A stretch of DNA of 64,000 nucleotides from Gammaproteobacteria bacterium (GCA_016209015.1 JACQWY010000003.1:1-64000), one strand, 5' to 3'. Shown: positions 44,670 to 54,400, counted from the stretch's first letter. The notes: generated by a model from the sequence alone, not told the origin. Numbers and translations: made by a program.

Positions 44670-47600
44670 CTACCGATCGATAAGCCCCGTATGTCCGAGG
44701 TGTTCCGCAATCTGACGAATCTCCTCGCGAAAAGAAGCGGTCACACGCCCATATCCGATAACTATCCCGACGGCTCTTGCGACGTCCTCAGTCCCGAGCG
44801 CGATCTGCTCGCGCACGAGATCTGCCTTTTCAGGAAACGGCACGTCTCGCCACTCACGATGCTCTCGGTTGATCTTCAGCCCCCTGAACTTGTACAGCGG
44901 AGATGCCGGCACGCCTTTGGGCCAAAACACCTTATGCCCGTCCGGAGTAGCCTCATAATGTCGGACCTTGCTACATGCGGCCCACACAGATTGGGAAATT
45001 CGGCTTTTGGTCCTTCGATAACCGTGCGCCCTCGCGATTCTATCGCTCAGGCACTTGAACGATATCGGTCCCTCGGCGTCTATCAGCGTTATCGCCATTT
45101 GCCGGAGCTTGGGCCGGTAGGCTTCATCATGGAACCGTGGCGCCTCTTCGGCGTAAGGCGCACCCGGATCCGCGACGGAGTCTGCTTCGGATCCGTCCTC
45201 CTGCATTCGATCCACTTTATCCGGCGCGTCTTCTGCTCCGTTCGATGGATGAAAGCTCGCAAAAGCCTCCTTTCGAGCGGGGACGTCGGTGCTCTCCCTA
45301 ACCACGGGCTCCCTATCGTCATCTGAATATCTCGAGTGTCGAATCGAGTATTCCGCGTGAACGCGCTCGGTGTCGGCGTTCGAAGGCACCTCGCCCGGAC
45401 CCATAGCCTCAGGCTCGTCCGCAGTAGTTGTTTCGGGCTCCTCAGCCCCGGCATCTTGGACCACTGCTCGGTCGCGTTCCGAAATCCCCTTCAGCGCCTG
45501 ATCAATGCGGGCGATAGCCGTGTCCGAGTCGATGAAATAATCCGTCGACCATACCCGTATCAGCCGCCATCCGAGTTGCTCGAGGATGATGTGCCGGACG
45601 CGATCGCGGTCCCGAGCGCACGCGGAGCTATGGTATGTCGCCCCATCGCATTCAATTCCGGCAAGGAACTTTCCAGGGCTGTCTGGATGGACCACGCCGA
45701 GGTCGATTCTGAATTTGGAGACTCCGATCTGGGTGTGCACTGTCCAGCCAAGCGACCGCAGGCGGTCCGCGACGGCCTTTTCGAAATCGCTGTCGTACTC
45801 CCCTTCGCTTCCGATATGACGGATCGCTTCACCGAGGGCGATCGGGCCCCTCGCTGCGTAATCCAAATAGAGCTTCAGATCCTTCACGGCTTCGGCAGAC
45901 GTTCGTGTCAGATCGATCATCGAGGCATCGAAGCTCGCGAACACGATGACCTCGGTCGTTGCGCGGGTGATAGCTACGTTGAGTCGCCGTTCTCCACCTT
46001 GCCGATTCAACGGACCGAAGTTCATCGACATGGTCTTCGCGCCGGGCTCGGTCGGTCCGTAGCCGATCGAAAGCAGGATCACATCGCGTTCATCACCTTG
46101 GACGGTTTCTAGGTTCTTTACGAACACTGGAGTTTTCCCGTCCGCGGCGAAGAACTTTTCCAAATCCCGGGAAGCACGCCTTTCCTGGTCCAGCAGATCC
46201 TCCACCAGGCGCTGCTGCTCGGAATTGAGTGTGACGACACCAATCGAGAGCTTGCTGAGCAACGGGTCCTTTAGGCGTCTGACTACTTCGGCGACGAGTG
46301 CCTTCGCCTCGATTTCATTCGTCCGAGCTTTGCCCTTGGCGTACACGCCGTGCACGCGGCGCAGGGAGACGGCGCTCTCGGTCGTGACTGCCGAAGGATA
46401 GGTAACGAGCGAACCTTGGTAGTACGCATGATTGGAGAAGCAGATGAGGCTCTCGTGCCGGCTTCGATAATGCCCGGTCAGTCGGTAATGAGGCACTCTG
46501 GCCGCCAGGGCCTCGTCCAGAATGCTTTCGAGGTCTTTGGCGTCTTCATTTTCGTCGTCGTCTGCTCCGCGCTCGAAGAATCTGGTCGGGGGCATCTGCC
46601 GCGGGTCTCCTACGACGATACACCGGCGTCCTCGTGCGATGGCTCCTATTGCGTCCGGAACGGTGATCTGGCTCGCCTCGTCGAACACTATCAGGTCGAA
46701 CGCGTGAAGATCCGCCGGCAGAAATTGGGCGACGGAAAGAGGGCTCATCAGCAGGCACGGCGTCAGGGTCGTGAGAGCGGCACCCATTTCTGAGACGAGC
46801 TGCCGAATGGGCTTCTTCGATGCCTTCTTTTGCACTTCATGCGAGAGGACGGCGTAGCCTGGATGGTCGCCGCCAGTATTTGCGCCCGGAATACTGGCCG
46901 ACAAGCGCGCGCGTATATATGCAGCGGCGAGCGACGCGAGCTGGCTGTCCAGATTCCGAAACGTCTGGATGAGGTCTTCATGCACGATCGCCTGAAATTT
47001 GGTCAACTCCGGCCGCGCATCGACGAGTATGGGCGCCACCCAGCAGGCATACGCGGTTCGAAACGCCGCGACGGTTTCGTCATGCCGGATGGTTTCGGAT
47101 TCGAGCGCCTCGACGAGGGCTCCAAGTCCGAGGTCCCGGGCATCTCTGCTCGCGGCCACCCATGCACACCAAAGGTTCAGCCGCTTGGTTCTCGCTCGGA
47201 TCGCTTTAACCGAATCGCCGATTTCCAATATCGAACGGGCAGGATTGGCGCCCGTATCTGCCATGGAGGACACGGCGCAGAATCGCGTCAACGCGCTCCG
47301 GTAGACATCAAGCGCGGCGCATAACTTCCGAGCGGTCGACTCAGCCTGCGCCCAGTGCGCGTCACTTTCGGTCGTCTCGCCAAACCAGCGGATCAAAGCC
47401 TCATGAATCGTAGTTACTGGCCCACCGAAAGTTGCCAGGGTATTGGCCGCATGGCGCAGCCGGCGCGCTGCTGACACCCATTGCTGTGCCTGCTCCGGGT
47501 CGCCTTCGACCCCGTGCCAGGGAATTCCGGGGGGCATGCTCTCGGAGAGCTGCACGAGACTTTCATGCTTCTCGCATAGCGAAACCAAAGCCTCGAGGTC

Positions 47601-50600
47601 CTTCTCCGGCGCCGGCACCTGCTTCGGAGGTATCTGGGTGCTCATCCAGATCCGTTTACGAAGCTTGCGGCGGGCAAGAATCCGGAGCGGCCAGGGCTTC
47701 GCTTCCGATATCAATCTTTCGCCTAACCATTCCCGAGTCGCGGCCAGGCTCATCCGTGTTATCGGATACTGATCCGCTACGGAAACTGCTTCAGCACGAA
47801 ACGCAGCTAATTTCCGGGCTGCGCTTTCCAATGCCTCTATCGCGGCGCGACCGTCGGGCCCGAACCCGAAATCGAGCCGAACCCCACCACATTGATGCGC
47901 GACTTCACCGATTTCACCAAGCGCCGAGAATTCTGGTTCACTGAATCCTATCGTAGGTAGACCCACGATCCGGCAGAGCGCCTCACGTGCAGCGGTCAGT
48001 TCTGTGATTGCAACTCCGAGATCCCCAGCCGCCTTTTCGAGCTCGGATGTCCATGAGAACGACCAATCAGCATTCGATATGGCGCCGAATGCAGCGACGT
48101 CTTCAGGCTCCAGTTGGCTGTAGTGCATCCCAAGGAGTTTGGCTGCGTCTTCGAGCCGTGCGAGCGATGCGGCATCCGGCGCGCGGCCCAATCCCGCTGA
48201 ATCGGGCTGCCAATCCAATCGCACGCGATGAACATCGCCATAGCGAGCACTCCGTCCTATCGCCTCATGGGGACTGATGCCTGCCGGACCCGGCGCGTGA
48301 AGCGCCGAGACCAAGCCGTTGAGCTTGTTTCGGACCTCCTTCAAATCTCTGGCCTTCTGTGCCCATGCCTGCGCGGAATCGCCTCCCCGCTTCTTCCAGG
48401 CCGCGTCGAGCTGCGCAACCACCGCTGTCTTGTTCGCTTTCGCGGAATGCAATTCGAGACAGAAATCGCCTAGCCCGCAGGCCTTCAGCCGTCGATACAC
48501 GACGTCGAGCGCCGCCATCTTCTCGGACACGAACAGGACACGCCGCCCGAGACCCAAGTTGTGCGCGATGATGTTGGCGATGGTCTCAGACTTGCCGGTA
48601 CCCGGCGGACCTTCGAGTACGAAGTCGCCACCTCTTCCGGAAGCATGAATGGCGACGATCTGCGAGCTGTCGGCATTGAGCGGAGCCATCAGCTCGGCCG
48701 GGTCTATGGCGTAGTCGACATCCCGAGGTGTGAGAAATTGGGCGCCTTCCTTGTAGGCCTCCCGCGGGGTATCCAGGATGTGACGTACGAAAGGGCTCGT
48801 CTTGAGCGTTTCCGTTCTTTCACTCAGGTCCTTCCACATGAGGTACTTCGCGAACGAGAACGTGCTGAGCACTACGTCTTCGACAACTTCGAATGCCGGG
48901 ACGTCGCGGACCTTGGCGCGGACCATGTCCCATATCAGTCGAACGTGGATGCCGTGCTCATCCTTGGGCAGCGCATCGCCAAGACCTCCCAACTCGATGT
49001 TGAAGTCCTGCCGCAGGAGTTGGAGAAGCGTATGGTTGAACACCGGCTCGTCGTCGTGCGAGGTGAGATACGGCTTCGAAGCCGCACTGGAACGCACCAG
49101 CTTCACGGGCAGCAGGATCAAGGGCGCGCGATAGCTGTTTTTCTTGTCCCCCACCGGCGACCAGCGCAGCATCCCGAGCGCGAGGAAAAGCGTATTGCTG
49201 CCGCCCTCTTCGAAATCCGCCTTAGCTTTCCGATAGATTTCGATGGCGCGCTTTTCCAGGCTCTTCGGGTCGATGTCGGCGACTATCTCGTCCCGTGCGA
49301 GCGCTTCTATTGCGAAGTTCTTCGAATAGTCGTCGCCGGTTCTGAGATGATAAAGCGTCGTGTCCGGCTCGCCCTGGGCGTTTATCTTCGGCGGCGGCGG
49401 AATCAGGTGAATTCGGACGCCGTCCGCAATTTTGTCCTCGAGTAGCGCCGGGTCGGGGCAGAAGATCGGGATCGAGCTCTCTGAATTTTTGAGGTTCAGA
49501 AGGCGGTTGCGCTTTGAAAGATCGAGCAAACCTCGCTTCCAACGTTCCAGTCGTTCGGCAGGGGTCTGCGGCTCGTCGTCGGCCGGCGCCACGACGTCGA
49601 ACAGCGGCAAGTCAGGCGGTTCCTCAGGAAGAACCTCGACGGCTTCACTGCCGACACCTACCAGGCCTTTGTCCTTGTCTGCGATCGCTGGGAGCGGGCG
49701 GATGCCCCGTCCCCGCGCTTGGCGGATATCAATCGCATAGATGAACCGGCTTTCATGGGCCTCGTCCAGTTGGCGAGCGCCTTCGGCTATCGCTTTCTTG
49801 AAGGCAACGGGCTGGTCATTGGTTGCCAGCGTAGCCTCGAAGATGATCAAATCGTCCTGCGCGATCGCTTTCCTCACCTCCATCGCGTCGTCAACGGTCA
49901 GCGATGGAAGACTCTTCGGTTGCAGCCAGACACCGGTCAATGCATGGCTTTCGGTGAATGCGACGATCGGGTAAAGCCCGATCTCCTCGAAGGCGGATGC
50001 GAACAGCAGCGCGGTATCCAGACAAGTCGCAAGTCCCTGCTCTTCGATCATCGACGGAAGCCGGATCTTCTGCCCCTGCTTTTCGAAGCTCGCGGGGGGC
50101 TCCGTATACGTGATGCGCTGGCCGACTATTGCCGCCCAGATTGCACCCGCGATTTCCCAGACGCGCTTCCGGTCCTTGGATTGATACCCTTCCAGCGCGC
50201 TCTGCTTACCGGCTTTCTGAAGCAAGCCCGAGGCGCGCTTGAGCACGCGGGCGACGGCGGGATCGTTTGGCGTAACAAATGCAGCCAGAAGCTCAGGCAT
50301 GAATTGCGCACCGCCCCATTCGTTCCGGGCAAGCGCTTCTATCGTTTGGTGCGATTCGGCAAGGACTGCCGTGCCCTGCCGCAGCTCGATTCGGACATCG
50401 GCGCGCATGCGTTCCGTCAGAGCATCGAGCAATCCGCCCTCGAGCGGCACTCTCCGATCGCGCGGCCGGAACTCCGCACCGGCCACCAGCTTATCTATAT
50501 GCCACGTTCGGGCGCCCAACACCGGGGGCTCGGTCGTTATATGGAGCAACAGAGCTTCCAGATCCCGTCCGCTCTGGTTCGTGACTTCGAGGTTTGCAAG

Positions 50601-50771
50601 GACCGCGACGTCGCACTGATGGGTTGCGAAAGTGATTCGTGGAGCCAGCTCCGCTCGGATGAGGAACTCGGGTTGCGGATCGGATATCGACTCGGATACG
50701 GTGCCGTCGGCGCTAGTCGCACGACTTACGAGCATCGATGGCTCGGCTTGACCAGATCCAGGGTTTTCCAT
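44670..50771 (-). CDS. DUF4011-SF1 helicase-Vsr-type nuclease-DUF3320 protein (Hhe-like)
   Basis: A 2033-residue protein. The N-terminal region (1-400) is of unknown fold. The DUF4011 motif RLERWKRGLLDLSKRNRLLN lies near 409. SF1 helicase motifs include Walker A EGPPGTGKSETIAN near 720 and Walker B LIVFDEASQ near 1357, with SIGVVTLNSEQQ and VAITRATTEVIVF later. A Vsr/MTES_1575-type endonuclease domain (about 1654-1737) has FRIDLGVV and GIECDGATYHSS with the expected acidic residues. DUF3320 closes the protein. The order matches DUF4011-helicase-Vsr proteins reported as the single-gene Hhe anti-phage system (from memory). It appears intact and stands alone in the island. Confidence 0.87.
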   Translation of the reverse strand: MENPGSGQAEPSMLVSRATSADGTVSESISDPQPEFLIRAELAPRITFATHQCDVAVLANLEVTNQSGRDLEALLLHITTEPPVLGARTWHIDKLVAGAEFRPRDRRVPLEGGLLDALTERMRADVRIELRQGTAVLAESHQTIEALARNEWGGAQFMPELLAAFVTPNDPAVARVLKRASGLLQKAGKQSALEGYQSKDRKRVWEIAGAIWAAIVGQRITYTEPPASFEKQGQKIRLPSMIEEQGLATCLDTALLFASAFEEIGLYPIVAFTESHALTGVWLQPKSLPSLTVDDAMEVRKAIAQDDLIIFEATLATNDQPVAFKKAIAEGARQLDEAHESRFIYAIDIRQARGRGIRPLPAIADKDKGLVGVGSEAVEVLPEEPPDLPLFDVVAPADDEPQTPAERLERWKRGLLDLSKRNRLLNLKNSESSIPIFCPDPALLEDKIADGVRIHLIPPPPKINAQGEPDTTLYHLRTGDDYSKNFAIEALARDEIVADIDPKSLEKRAIEIYRKAKADFEEGGSNTLFLALGMLRWSPVGDKKNSYRAPLILLPVKLVRSSAASKPYLTSHDDEPVFNHTLLQLLRQDFNIELGGLGDALPKDEHGIHVRLIWDMVRAKVRDVPAFEVVEDVVLSTFSFAKYLMWKDLSERTETLKTSPFVRHILDTPREAYKEGAQFLTPRDVDYAIDPAELMAPLNADSSQIVAIHASGRGGDFVLEGPPGTGKSETIANIIAHNLGLGRRVLFVSEKMAALDVVYRRLKACGLGDFCLELHSAKANKTAVVAQLDAAWKKRGGDSAQAWAQKARDLKEVRNKLNGLVSALHAPGPAGISPHEAIGRSARYGDVHRVRLDWQPDSAGLGRAPDAASLARLEDAAKLLGMHYSQLEPEDVAAFGAISNADWSFSWTSELEKAAGDLGVAITELTAAREALCRIVGLPTIGFSEPEFSALGEIGEVAHQCGGVRLDFGFGPDGRAAIEALESAARKLAAFRAEAVSVADQYPITRMSLAATREWLGERLISEAKPWPLRILARRKLRKRIWMSTQIPPKQVPAPEKDLEALVSLCEKHESLVQLSESMPPGIPWHGVEGDPEQAQQWVSAARRLRHAANTLATFGGPVTTIHEALIRWFGETTESDAHWAQAESTARKLCAALDVYRSALTRFCAVSSMADTGANPARSILEIGDSVKAIRARTKRLNLWCAWVAASRDARDLGLGALVEALESETIRHDETVAAFRTAYACWVAPILVDARPELTKFQAIVHEDLIQTFRNLDSQLASLAAAYIRARLSASIPGANTGGDHPGYAVLSHEVQKKASKKPIRQLVSEMGAALTTLTPCLLMSPLSVAQFLPADLHAFDLIVFDEASQITVPDAIGAIARGRRCIVVGDPRQMPPTRFFERGADDDENEDAKDLESILDEALAARVPHYRLTGHYRSRHESLICFSNHAYYQGSLVTYPSAVTTESAVSLRRVHGVYAKGKARTNEIEAKALVAEVVRRLKDPLLSKLSIGVVTLNSEQQRLVEDLLDQERRASRDLEKFFAADGKTPVFVKNLETVQGDERDVILLSIGYGPTEPGAKTMSMNFGPLNRQGGERRLNVAITRATTEVIVFASFDASMIDLTRTSAEAVKDLKLYLDYAARGPIALGEAIRHIGSEGEYDSDFEKAVADRLRSLGWTVHTQIGVSKFRIDLGVVHPDSPGKFLAGIECDGATYHSSACARDRDRVRHIILEQLGWRLIRVWSTDYFIDSDTAIARIDQALKGISERDRAVVQDAGAEEPETTTADEPEAMGPGEVPSNADTERVHAEYSIRHSRYSDDDREPVVRESTDVPARKEAFASFHPSNGAEDAPDKVDRMQEDGSEADSVADPGAPYAEEAPRFHDEAYRPKLRQMAITLIDAEGPISFKCLSDRIARAHGYRRTKSRISQSVWAACSKVRHYEATPDGHKVFWPKGVPASPLYKFRGLKINREHREWRDVPFPEKADLVREQIALGTEDVARAVGIVIGYGRVTASFREEIRQIAEHLGHTGLIDR

Positions 50772-51131
50772 CCGAGAGGCTCTGCTAAAACGGCCGTCTT
50801 ATTGGTATCCAATCTTGGAATTGGCACTGGCCAGCATCTTGCCCCGACGTAGCATTCGATGATGCATCCGATGCAGGCGACCATAGTGTTGTGCAACGGC
50901 GACCGTACATCAACATAGGATTGGATCTTTTGTGGGTCCAGGGCCGAGCCTGGACCGGCCTGTACTAGGAATATTCCGATGCGCCCTGCAGACGGCCAAT
51001 CTTCGAGATAGCGCGGCCAGGAGAATGCAAACTATCGTGTCCGACTCGATCGGCGGCGCCGAACTTACGTATTGGCCGTAGCACGTCGACTTCATATGCT
51101 CTAAGAGCTTTGACGCGCACCGTGCTAGCTA
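50772..51131. other. Intergenic region upstream of the helicase gene
   Basis: About 360 bp containing the probable promoter of the large minus-strand gene and the left flank of the IS630 element. No gene or strong palindrome was seen. Confidence 0.4.
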
Positions 51132-52267
51132 AATAGCCTTGCATGTAATGGAGACAACTGGCTTAAGCGCGCCGGGTCGAAACCTTAGTGCCTGGGAAAG
51201 GCTGTGTCTCGCGTAAGAATCGACGGACGTCTTCAACGAGGGGTTCGATGTGTTGGTGCCGGTGGTTACGGGTGACATGGTCATGCATCTGCTTCCATAA
51301 ACGCTCAATGCGGTTATCGTTCGGTGAATACGGCGGCAAGAAATGGAGCTCGATCCGGCCGGCGCGCGACGCCAGGTAATTCTTCACGATCTGCGCCTTG
51401 TGGATCACATAGTTGTCCAAGACCAGGTGCAAACGTTTGGCGCCCCGGTAGACGCTGCTCAGATACTGCAAGAACTCGACGAACATCGCCGCAGTCTTGT
51501 ATTCGACGATCCCCGAGACAATCCGGCCGGTGCGCGCGTTGAGTGCGCCGAAGATATAGCGCTTGACGTTCTTGCCCGGTGTCAGCACCACGGCCTGCTG
51601 ACCACGCCGCAAATAGGTCGACCCTATTTTCGGGTTCAGATGCAGATCCGCTTCGTCTTGATAGAACACCTCCTCGGACGGAGAGGCCGCTGCCACTCGG
51701 GCGGCGATCCGGCGCAAAATCTGCCGGCGTCCGCGCACCGGGATCTGCAACCCGGGTCGTGGGCGGCCGCGCCGGCAGCCCTGAGTGCGCAGGGTGCGAT
51801 AGACCGTGCTGGTCGAGAGCGTCACCTTGAAATCCTCGGCGAGTTGCAAGACGAGCAATTCCAGCGTCCAGGTGCAGCGCTGCCAACCATAGTCTCTCGG
51901 TACGCCATCGAGATAGCCCAGCAGCGTCGTGGTCATCTCCGCCGTCACTTTGTCGGCCGCTCGCGCCGTTCGTTGGTCGCGCACCGCGTCCTCGCCCAGT
52001 TCCGCGAAGCGGTACACCGTGCGGTAGACCGTTGCTCGAACGCAGCCGGCCATGCCGGCCACCTCGGTTGCAGAGCGGCCCTGACTGAGCAGCAACAGGA
52101 TGCGACAGCGCAACGCCTCGATGCGCGAGGGTGTCTTGCGCCAGACCTTTTCCAACCGTCGACGTTGCGCACGGGGCATGGATACTCTTAAGCTCATCGG
52201 CAGAGGAACCTCTCTGATTTCGGATCAATTGGTTTCTCTTTTTGATCCCGGTACGTGACAGGCTATT
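51132..52267 (-). mobile_element. IS630-family insertion sequence, complete
   Basis: An 1136-bp element. The left end reads AATAGCCTTGCATGTA. The right end, reverse-complemented, reads AATAGCCTGTCACGTA: eight identical bases, then partly matching. It is flanked by TA on both sides (51130-51131 and 52268-52269), the IS630 target duplication. It carries one intact transposase gene, so it could be mobile. Confidence 0.82.
51163..52197 (-). CDS. IS630-family DDE transposase
   Basis: A 344-residue transposase. The N-terminal part has two helix-turn-helix-like regions (SQGRSATEVAGMAGCVRATV). The DDE catalytic core has Asp in VFYQDEADLHLNPK, Asp in LHLVLDNYVIHK, and the final acidic residue in PPYSPNDNRIERLWKQMH. 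Length and motifs are complete. It lies between the inverted ends of its own element; no second frame or frameshift is required. Confidence 0.93.
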   Translation of the reverse strand: MSLRVSMPRAQRRRLEKVWRKTPSRIEALRCRILLLLSQGRSATEVAGMAGCVRATVYRTVYRFAELGEDAVRDQRTARAADKVTAEMTTTLLGYLDGVPRDYGWQRCTWTLELLVLQLAEDFKVTLSTSTVYRTLRTQGCRRGRPRPGLQIPVRGRRQILRRIAARVAAASPSEEVFYQDEADLHLNPKIGSTYLRRGQQAVVLTPGKNVKRYIFGALNARTGRIVSGIVEYKTAAMFVEFLQYLSSVYRGAKRLHLVLDNYVIHKAQIVKNYLASRAGRIELHFLPPYSPNDNRIERLWKQMHDHVTRNHRHQHIEPLVEDVRRFLRETQPFPGTKVSTRRA

Positions 52268-52564
52268 TAGAGTCCGCAGGACTCATACCCGCACCGAAAA
52301 CGCAGCGTAGACAACGATCGGGTACCTCTCGGGGTCGTGCGTCACATCACGTTTCAGATGATTTCTTCGCGCTCAAAAAAATAGCTTCTTTCCTGCGTCC
52401 GATGCTGGCGAGGCCATATCCTTCACCAGCCTTCGCCGACATTCAGAAACCCCAGTCTTTTCCCTGCTTTCTCTGCATTTTCCTTTCGCCGCAGTTCGCC
52501 GGCCTTCGTTGACAACCGGGGACAACCGGGGGCAACTGGAATTGCACCCGGAGGACCTGCCCCC
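52268..52564. other. Right island border and leader of second integrase
   Basis: It contains the second 14-bp att copy (52404-52417). It also contains a leader similar to that of the first integrase (GGGGGCAACTGGAATTG is shared), ending just before the integrase start at 52565. Confidence 0.65.
52404..52417 (+). other. Attachment site attR
   Basis: GCTGGCGAGGCCAT is identical to the tRNA-Arg 3' end at 36245-36258, and no second tRNA lies upstream of it. It is the right border of the 16.2-kb island and the left border of an older island. Confidence 0.75.
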
Positions 52565-52668
52565 ATGGCGCTCACCGACACGGCGATCAAGAACGCGAAG
52601 GCTCGTGATCGGATCTACCGGCTCCATGACGAGCGCGGCCTGTACCTGGAGGTGGCACCGCAGGGCGA
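52565..52668 (+). pseudogene. Second P4-type integrase, N-terminal remnant
   Basis: MALTDTAIKNAKARDRIYRL and LYLEVAPQGE are homologous to the first 35 residues of the integrase at 36421. The homology breaks off after GGCGAG at 52668 and the frame soon ends. The upstream leader is also homologous. Other integrase pieces lie at 56513 and 58515. It marks a previous integration at the same tRNA. Confidence 0.85.
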
Positions 52669-52917
52669 GCCTTCAAGATCAGTTTCGGTATGAGAACATC
52701 GAGCGGGGTTACCTTATGGCATGGCATTCGCGGCCGCCCGATGAGGCGGCGTAGGCGTGCACCGCGCGCCTCACTGCATGACGTGTGAGTGACGAGCACT
52801 TCCAAGAGATCCCGCCGCGGCGATCGGCGAAGCGGTTGCCGCGGCGCTTGGCCCTATTCTGCTCGAACCGTTGCGGTAGCTCTCATGTAACGCGGCCCTT
52901 TACCACTGTAAAGCAGA
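52669..52917. other. Region between integrase remnant and higBA
   Basis: About 250 bp with no recognisable gene. It should contain the promoter of the following toxin-antitoxin operon. Confidence 0.4.
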
Positions 52918-52932
52918 CAGTTACAGTAACTG
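52918..52932 (+). promoter_or_regulatory. Perfect palindrome upstream of higB
   Basis: CAGTTAC-A-GTAACTG is a perfect 7-bp inverted repeat that ends one base before the toxin ATG. It is a likely HigA-binding operator of the following operon. Confidence 0.6.
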
Positions 52933-52933
52933 C

Positions 52934-53209
52934 ATGATACGGACGTTCCGCCACAAAGGCCTCGCCAAGTTCTTCAACGAAGCAGACCCGAGCGGAATAG
53001 CGCCCGACCTTGTGAGTCGCGTTCAGCGGCGCCTGGCAGCCTTGCACGCGGCCACGAAGCCCGAGGACCTCAATGTCCCCGGCTTCAGTTTTCACGGCCT
53101 CAGGGGCAAGCCGAAGCGCTACAGCGTCCACGTGAACGGCCCCTGGTGCATTACCTTCGAATGGGAGGCCGGCAGCGCTGTGCGCGTCGACCTCGAGAAC
53201 TACCACTGA
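52934..53209 (+). CDS. higB: HigB-family (RelE-type) toxin
   Basis: A 91-residue mRNA-interferase-type toxin: IRTFRHKGLAKFFNEADPSG, VSRVQRRLAALHAATKPEDL and SFHGLRGKPKRYSVHVNGPW followed by ITFEWE, all typical of HigB/GraT toxins that cleave ribosome-bound mRNA. The ATG directly follows the operator palindrome and no clear Shine-Dalgarno sequence is seen, so translation may be weak. The antitoxin follows 11 bp after the stop. Confidence 0.92.
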   Translation: MIRTFRHKGLAKFFNEADPSGIAPDLVSRVQRRLAALHAATKPEDLNVPGFSFHGLRGKPKRYSVHVNGPWCITFEWEAGSAVRVDLENYH

Positions 53210-53220
53210 GGAGAACGAAC

Positions 53221-53544
53221 ATGGCGAAGCGCGAAACGAAGGCGGCTCTGATCCCGGCAATGCCGCCAGTCCATCCGGGAGCCGTGCTACGTGAAGACGT
53301 GCTGCCCGCGACGGGGCTGTCCGTCACCGCCGCGGCTGAAGGTCTTGGCGTCTCCCGTCAGGCGCTCCACGCCATCCTGCGCGAGGCCGCGGCGGTGACG
53401 CCGGCGATGGCCCTGCGGCTCGGCAAGCTGCTCGGGAACGGGCCCGAGCTCTGGCTCGGCATGCAGCAGCAATATGACCTCCATCGCGCCGCTGAGGCGC
53501 TCCACGACGAGATCGAAAGCATCGAGACCGTGCGGGCGGCCTGA
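53221..53544 (+). CDS. higA: HigA-family antitoxin
   Basis: A 107-residue antitoxin with an XRE-type helix-turn-helix: PVHPGAVLREDVLPATGLSV, TAAAEGLGVSRQALHAILRE and MALRLGKLLGNGPELWLGMQ are the standard HigA/VapI motifs. It neutralises HigB and represses the operon. The start at 53221 follows GAGGAG; an in-frame ATG at 53146 lies inside the toxin gene and is not used. Confidence 0.93.
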   Translation: MAKRETKAALIPAMPPVHPGAVLREDVLPATGLSVTAAAEGLGVSRQALHAILREAAAVTPAMALRLGKLLGNGPELWLGMQQQYDLHRAAEALHDEIESIETVRAA

Positions 53545-53827
53545 ACGTCGAGCGCGGCGTGGCGGGCTCCCCCGTAGCCAGGAAGAAGCGAAACGAAACT
53601 CAGGCTACCCACGACCCGTTAGCGGAGTCCCCCGCGCGCAAGAAGAAGCGAACCGACACCGAGGAACTCCATAATCCGCGCTGCCGGATCGATCATCGCG
53701 TGATGGATACGGCAGCGATTGCCCGGGCCTCTATTTCCTTCGCTCAGCTGCATTCCGACGCCGATGAACAAGACCCATGCAAGCAGGCTGTCACACCGTC
53801 GGCACCCGCAACCCGAGAGGTATGACG

Positions 53828-54400
53828 ATGAGACTCGCAGAACAGATCGAAGCCCTGTCCAAAGAGTTCGACCGCATCCGGGCGGAGTCCGACTCCGAAC
53901 AGGCCCGCGTGGATGGCATTCTGGCCCGCCTGGTCGAGCAGGAGGACGCGGCAGGCCGGGCCTACGAGGACGCGCTTCGGCGGCTCTCTGAAGGCAATGG
54001 CGAGGTCGCGGAATGCGCCCGCTGGAACGCCTGCGCGGCCGAGCTCGCGAAGGCTGTTGAGCTCGCAGAGCGCCGAGCCGAGGACACTCGCGCGCGGCTC
54101 TCGTACGCGACCCACGACCCGCAGAGTCGGCGCGGCGCCTTGCAGACACAGCTCAGCGCAATCCAGGAGGCCAGGGGCTGGGTGGGTATCGGAAACGACG
54201 ACCGGGTGCGCCGCGCGCGTGCCAGCGAGTACCTCGAGAAGGCGCTCGCCGCGAGCCCCGAAGACTTCGCGGATGCCGTCGCCGACATGGTTGGCCGGTC
54301 CATGGTTCGCGAGATCGACCGGTGGCGGCAGATGCGGATGACCGAGCTGCCGGGGCATGCGATCGCGACGCTGGACGCCGTGGGGGCGAAGGCGGCGTGA
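53828..54400 (+). CDS. Hypothetical coiled-coil protein
   Basis: A 190-residue acidic, helical protein. The first 100 residues have coiled-coil periodicity (EQIEALSKEFDRIRAESD and EDTRARLSYATHD), followed by a short globular part. The family is not recognised, and no signal peptide or membrane segment is visible. GAGAGG lies eight bases before ATG 53828. It is in accessory DNA between toxin-antitoxin and phage-like genes, so a phage or island origin is plausible. Confidence 0.6.
   Translation: MRLAEQIEALSKEFDRIRAESDSEQARVDGILARLVEQEDAAGRAYEDALRRLSEGNGEVAECARWNACAAELAKAVELAERRAEDTRARLSYATHDPQSRRGALQTQLSAIQEARGWVGIGNDDRVRRARASEYLEKALAASPEDFADAVADMVGRSMVREIDRWRQMRMTELPGHAIATLDAVGAKAA

Larger units (their letters stand above)
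36245..52417. mobile_element. Genomic island integrated in tRNA-Arg(CCU)
   Basis: About 16.2 kb bounded by a 14-bp direct repeat of the tRNA 3' end. An integrase sits next to the left end, and the cargo is typical of defence and accessory DNA: a toxin-antitoxin pair, a DrmD-like fragment, the zinc-finger/Hsp70/DUF262 operon, a DUF4011-helicase-Vsr protein and an IS630 element. The interior is visibly more AT-rich than the backbone. Just right of the second att copy lies the N-terminus of another, related integrase, so this island entered in front of an older one. Confidence 0.8.

Noticed and set aside
52404-52417. Second tRNA-Arg gene
   Set aside because: Only the last 14 bases of the tRNA are repeated; the D-arm and anticodon arm are absent, so it is an att copy.
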